A stretch of DNA of 64,000 bases from NCBI GenBank assembly GCA_020723305.1, contig DYJC01000001.1:62001-126000 (forward strand), in the 5' to 3' direction. Both the position numbers and the translations under genes were made by a program. The stretch is from Desulfosudis oleivorans (lineage in GTDB: Bacteria; Desulfobacterota; Desulfobacteria; Desulfobacterales; SURF-7). This document shows, one piece after another, positions 63,559 to 64,000 of this stretch (position 1 is its first letter; the number at the start of each line of letters is the position of its first letter). The notes under the pieces are model-generated. The model ran no database searches and was not told the origin of the DNA. It was given only the letters and a program-made list of their open reading frames with translations.

Positions 63559-64000
63559 ACCATATACAGCAAGGTTGCTTTGCTTTTTAAAATCTCCATC
63601 ATATCATGCAGCCTGTCACGGGAGACATTGGTGAACCTAAGATATACATTTCGAAAACCTTCCGGTGCCCGTTCATAGGTCGAAAGAATGCTGACCATGC
63701 GGCCGTCAAACTTGCGGACGACATTAACAATATCCATGATCGAACCCGGGACATCCGGAAGGAGAAAAGCAATATGAATCCCCTTCTTTTTCAATCCGGT
63801 CAGATAAATGGTTGCCCTGAATATGTCGGTCTGTGTGATGACTCCGCACAATTTTCCGGTGTCATCCACCACCGGAGCACCTGAAATTTTATGCTCCAGC
63901 AATATATTCGCGGCCTCTTCCATGGTCAGATCCTGATGGACTGTGACCACGTCGCGGGTCATGATATCTTCCACTTTAATCTTTGAAATCAGATACAACA
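63477..64000 (-). CDS. acuB: CBS-ACT regulatory protein (AcuB-like), 3' end altered by duplication
   Basis: At least 173 residues: two CBS domains (DIMTRDVVTV, then a GAPVVDDTGKLCGVITQTDI segment) and a C-terminal ACT-like domain (about 80-150), the AcuB architecture linked with acetyl-CoA synthetase control. The first codon I can read as a start is TTG at 63998, at the window edge, so the true start may lie outside. The last 12 residues (SFFCPLSHDAKGSP, roughly) come from the inserted repeat. Without it the frame would end RIIFRNH. It lies just upstream of the acyl-CoA synthetase gene, which fits a role in acetyl-CoA metabolism. Confidence 0.85.
   Translation of the reverse strand, partial: LYLISKIKVEDIMTRDVVTVHQDLTMEEAANILLEHKISGAPVVDDTGKLCGVITQTDIFRATIYLTGLKKKGIHIAFLLPDVPGSIMDIVNVVRKFDGRMVSILSTYERAPEGFRNVYLRFTNVSRDRLHDMMEILKSKATLLYMVDHRENQRIIFRNSFFCPLSHDAKGSP

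Overview
The window looks like a chromosomal segment of a motile, anaerobic Desulfobacterota (deltaproteobacterial) bacterium, most likely a sulfate reducer of the Desulfobacterales type. The strongest sign is a complete hmcABCDEF-type transmembrane redox complex whose cytochrome carries exactly 16 CxxCH haem motifs. Supporting signs are a YedF-type selenium-metabolism protein, a beta-oxidation pair, a FlgM/DVU0524-type flagellar pair and many two-component and c-di-GMP proteins. The assignment is an inference from gene content; there is no rRNA or other marker here. I saw no tRNA, rRNA, CRISPR array, integrase or transposase.

Layout. 0-5 kb: the end of a type II secretion/MSHA-pilus-like operon (unknown partial protein, ExeA-like ATPase, GspE, GspF). 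5-8 kb: YedF, a nitroreductase, a CBS-pair protein and a divergent NlpC/P60-like protein, with two copies of a 122-bp terminal-inverted-repeat element nearby. 8.5-14 kb: two PilZ proteins, a lytic-transglycosylase-like lipoprotein, a histidine kinase without its phosphorylatable histidine, a crotonase, YjbQ and a FlgT-like exported protein. 14-20.4 kb: the hmc operon on the minus strand, including a 44-residue HmcD. 20.6-28 kb: HrpA helicase, a glycosyltransferase and a membrane diguanylate cyclase. 28-32 kb: a thiolase/multifunctional beta-oxidation operon with a recognisable promoter and an overlapping palindromic operator. 32-40 kb: the housekeeping operon phoH-pgpH-ybeY-pdxJ-nnr-tsaE-lysC. 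40-45 kb: cvpA-mazG, a flagellar regulatory pair (DVU0524-like, FlgM) with a sigma-28-like promoter, a Nudix hydrolase and a class II aldolase. 45-50 kb: a candidate membrane selenoprotein read through an in-frame UGA, a CoA-transferase/acetyltransferase fusion, PilZ, Hpt and TPR proteins. 50-54.7 kb: rsmA, an IHF-like gene, a class I adenylate-cyclase-like protein and a pseudo-receiver/TPR protein. 54.7-60.9 kb: a signalling cluster (receiver, degenerate receiver, GGDEF protein, cytidylate-kinase-like protein) and a histidine kinase/sigma-54 activator pair. 60.9-64 kb: an ADP-forming acyl-CoA synthetase/acetyltransferase fusion and a CBS-ACT protein whose 3' end carries a frame-changing 70-bp duplication.

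How the genes fit together. The Hmc complex would move electrons between periplasmic c-type cytochromes/hydrogenases and the quinone pool or cytoplasm. The fad operon, the crotonase, the CoA transferase and the acyl-CoA synthetase point to fatty-acid and acyl-CoA metabolism. The two CoA-enzyme/GNAT fusions suggest acyl-CoA turnover linked to protein acetylation. Three PilZ proteins and two GGDEF proteins point to c-di-GMP control of surface or motility functions. Three signalling proteins have lost the residue that would be phosphorylated, which is a notable density of pseudo-signalling proteins.

The observations most worth following up are the candidate selenoprotein at 45338-45502, the structured 122-bp repeat, the fad promoter/operator, and the 37-bp direct repeats that re-frame the CBS-ACT gene.
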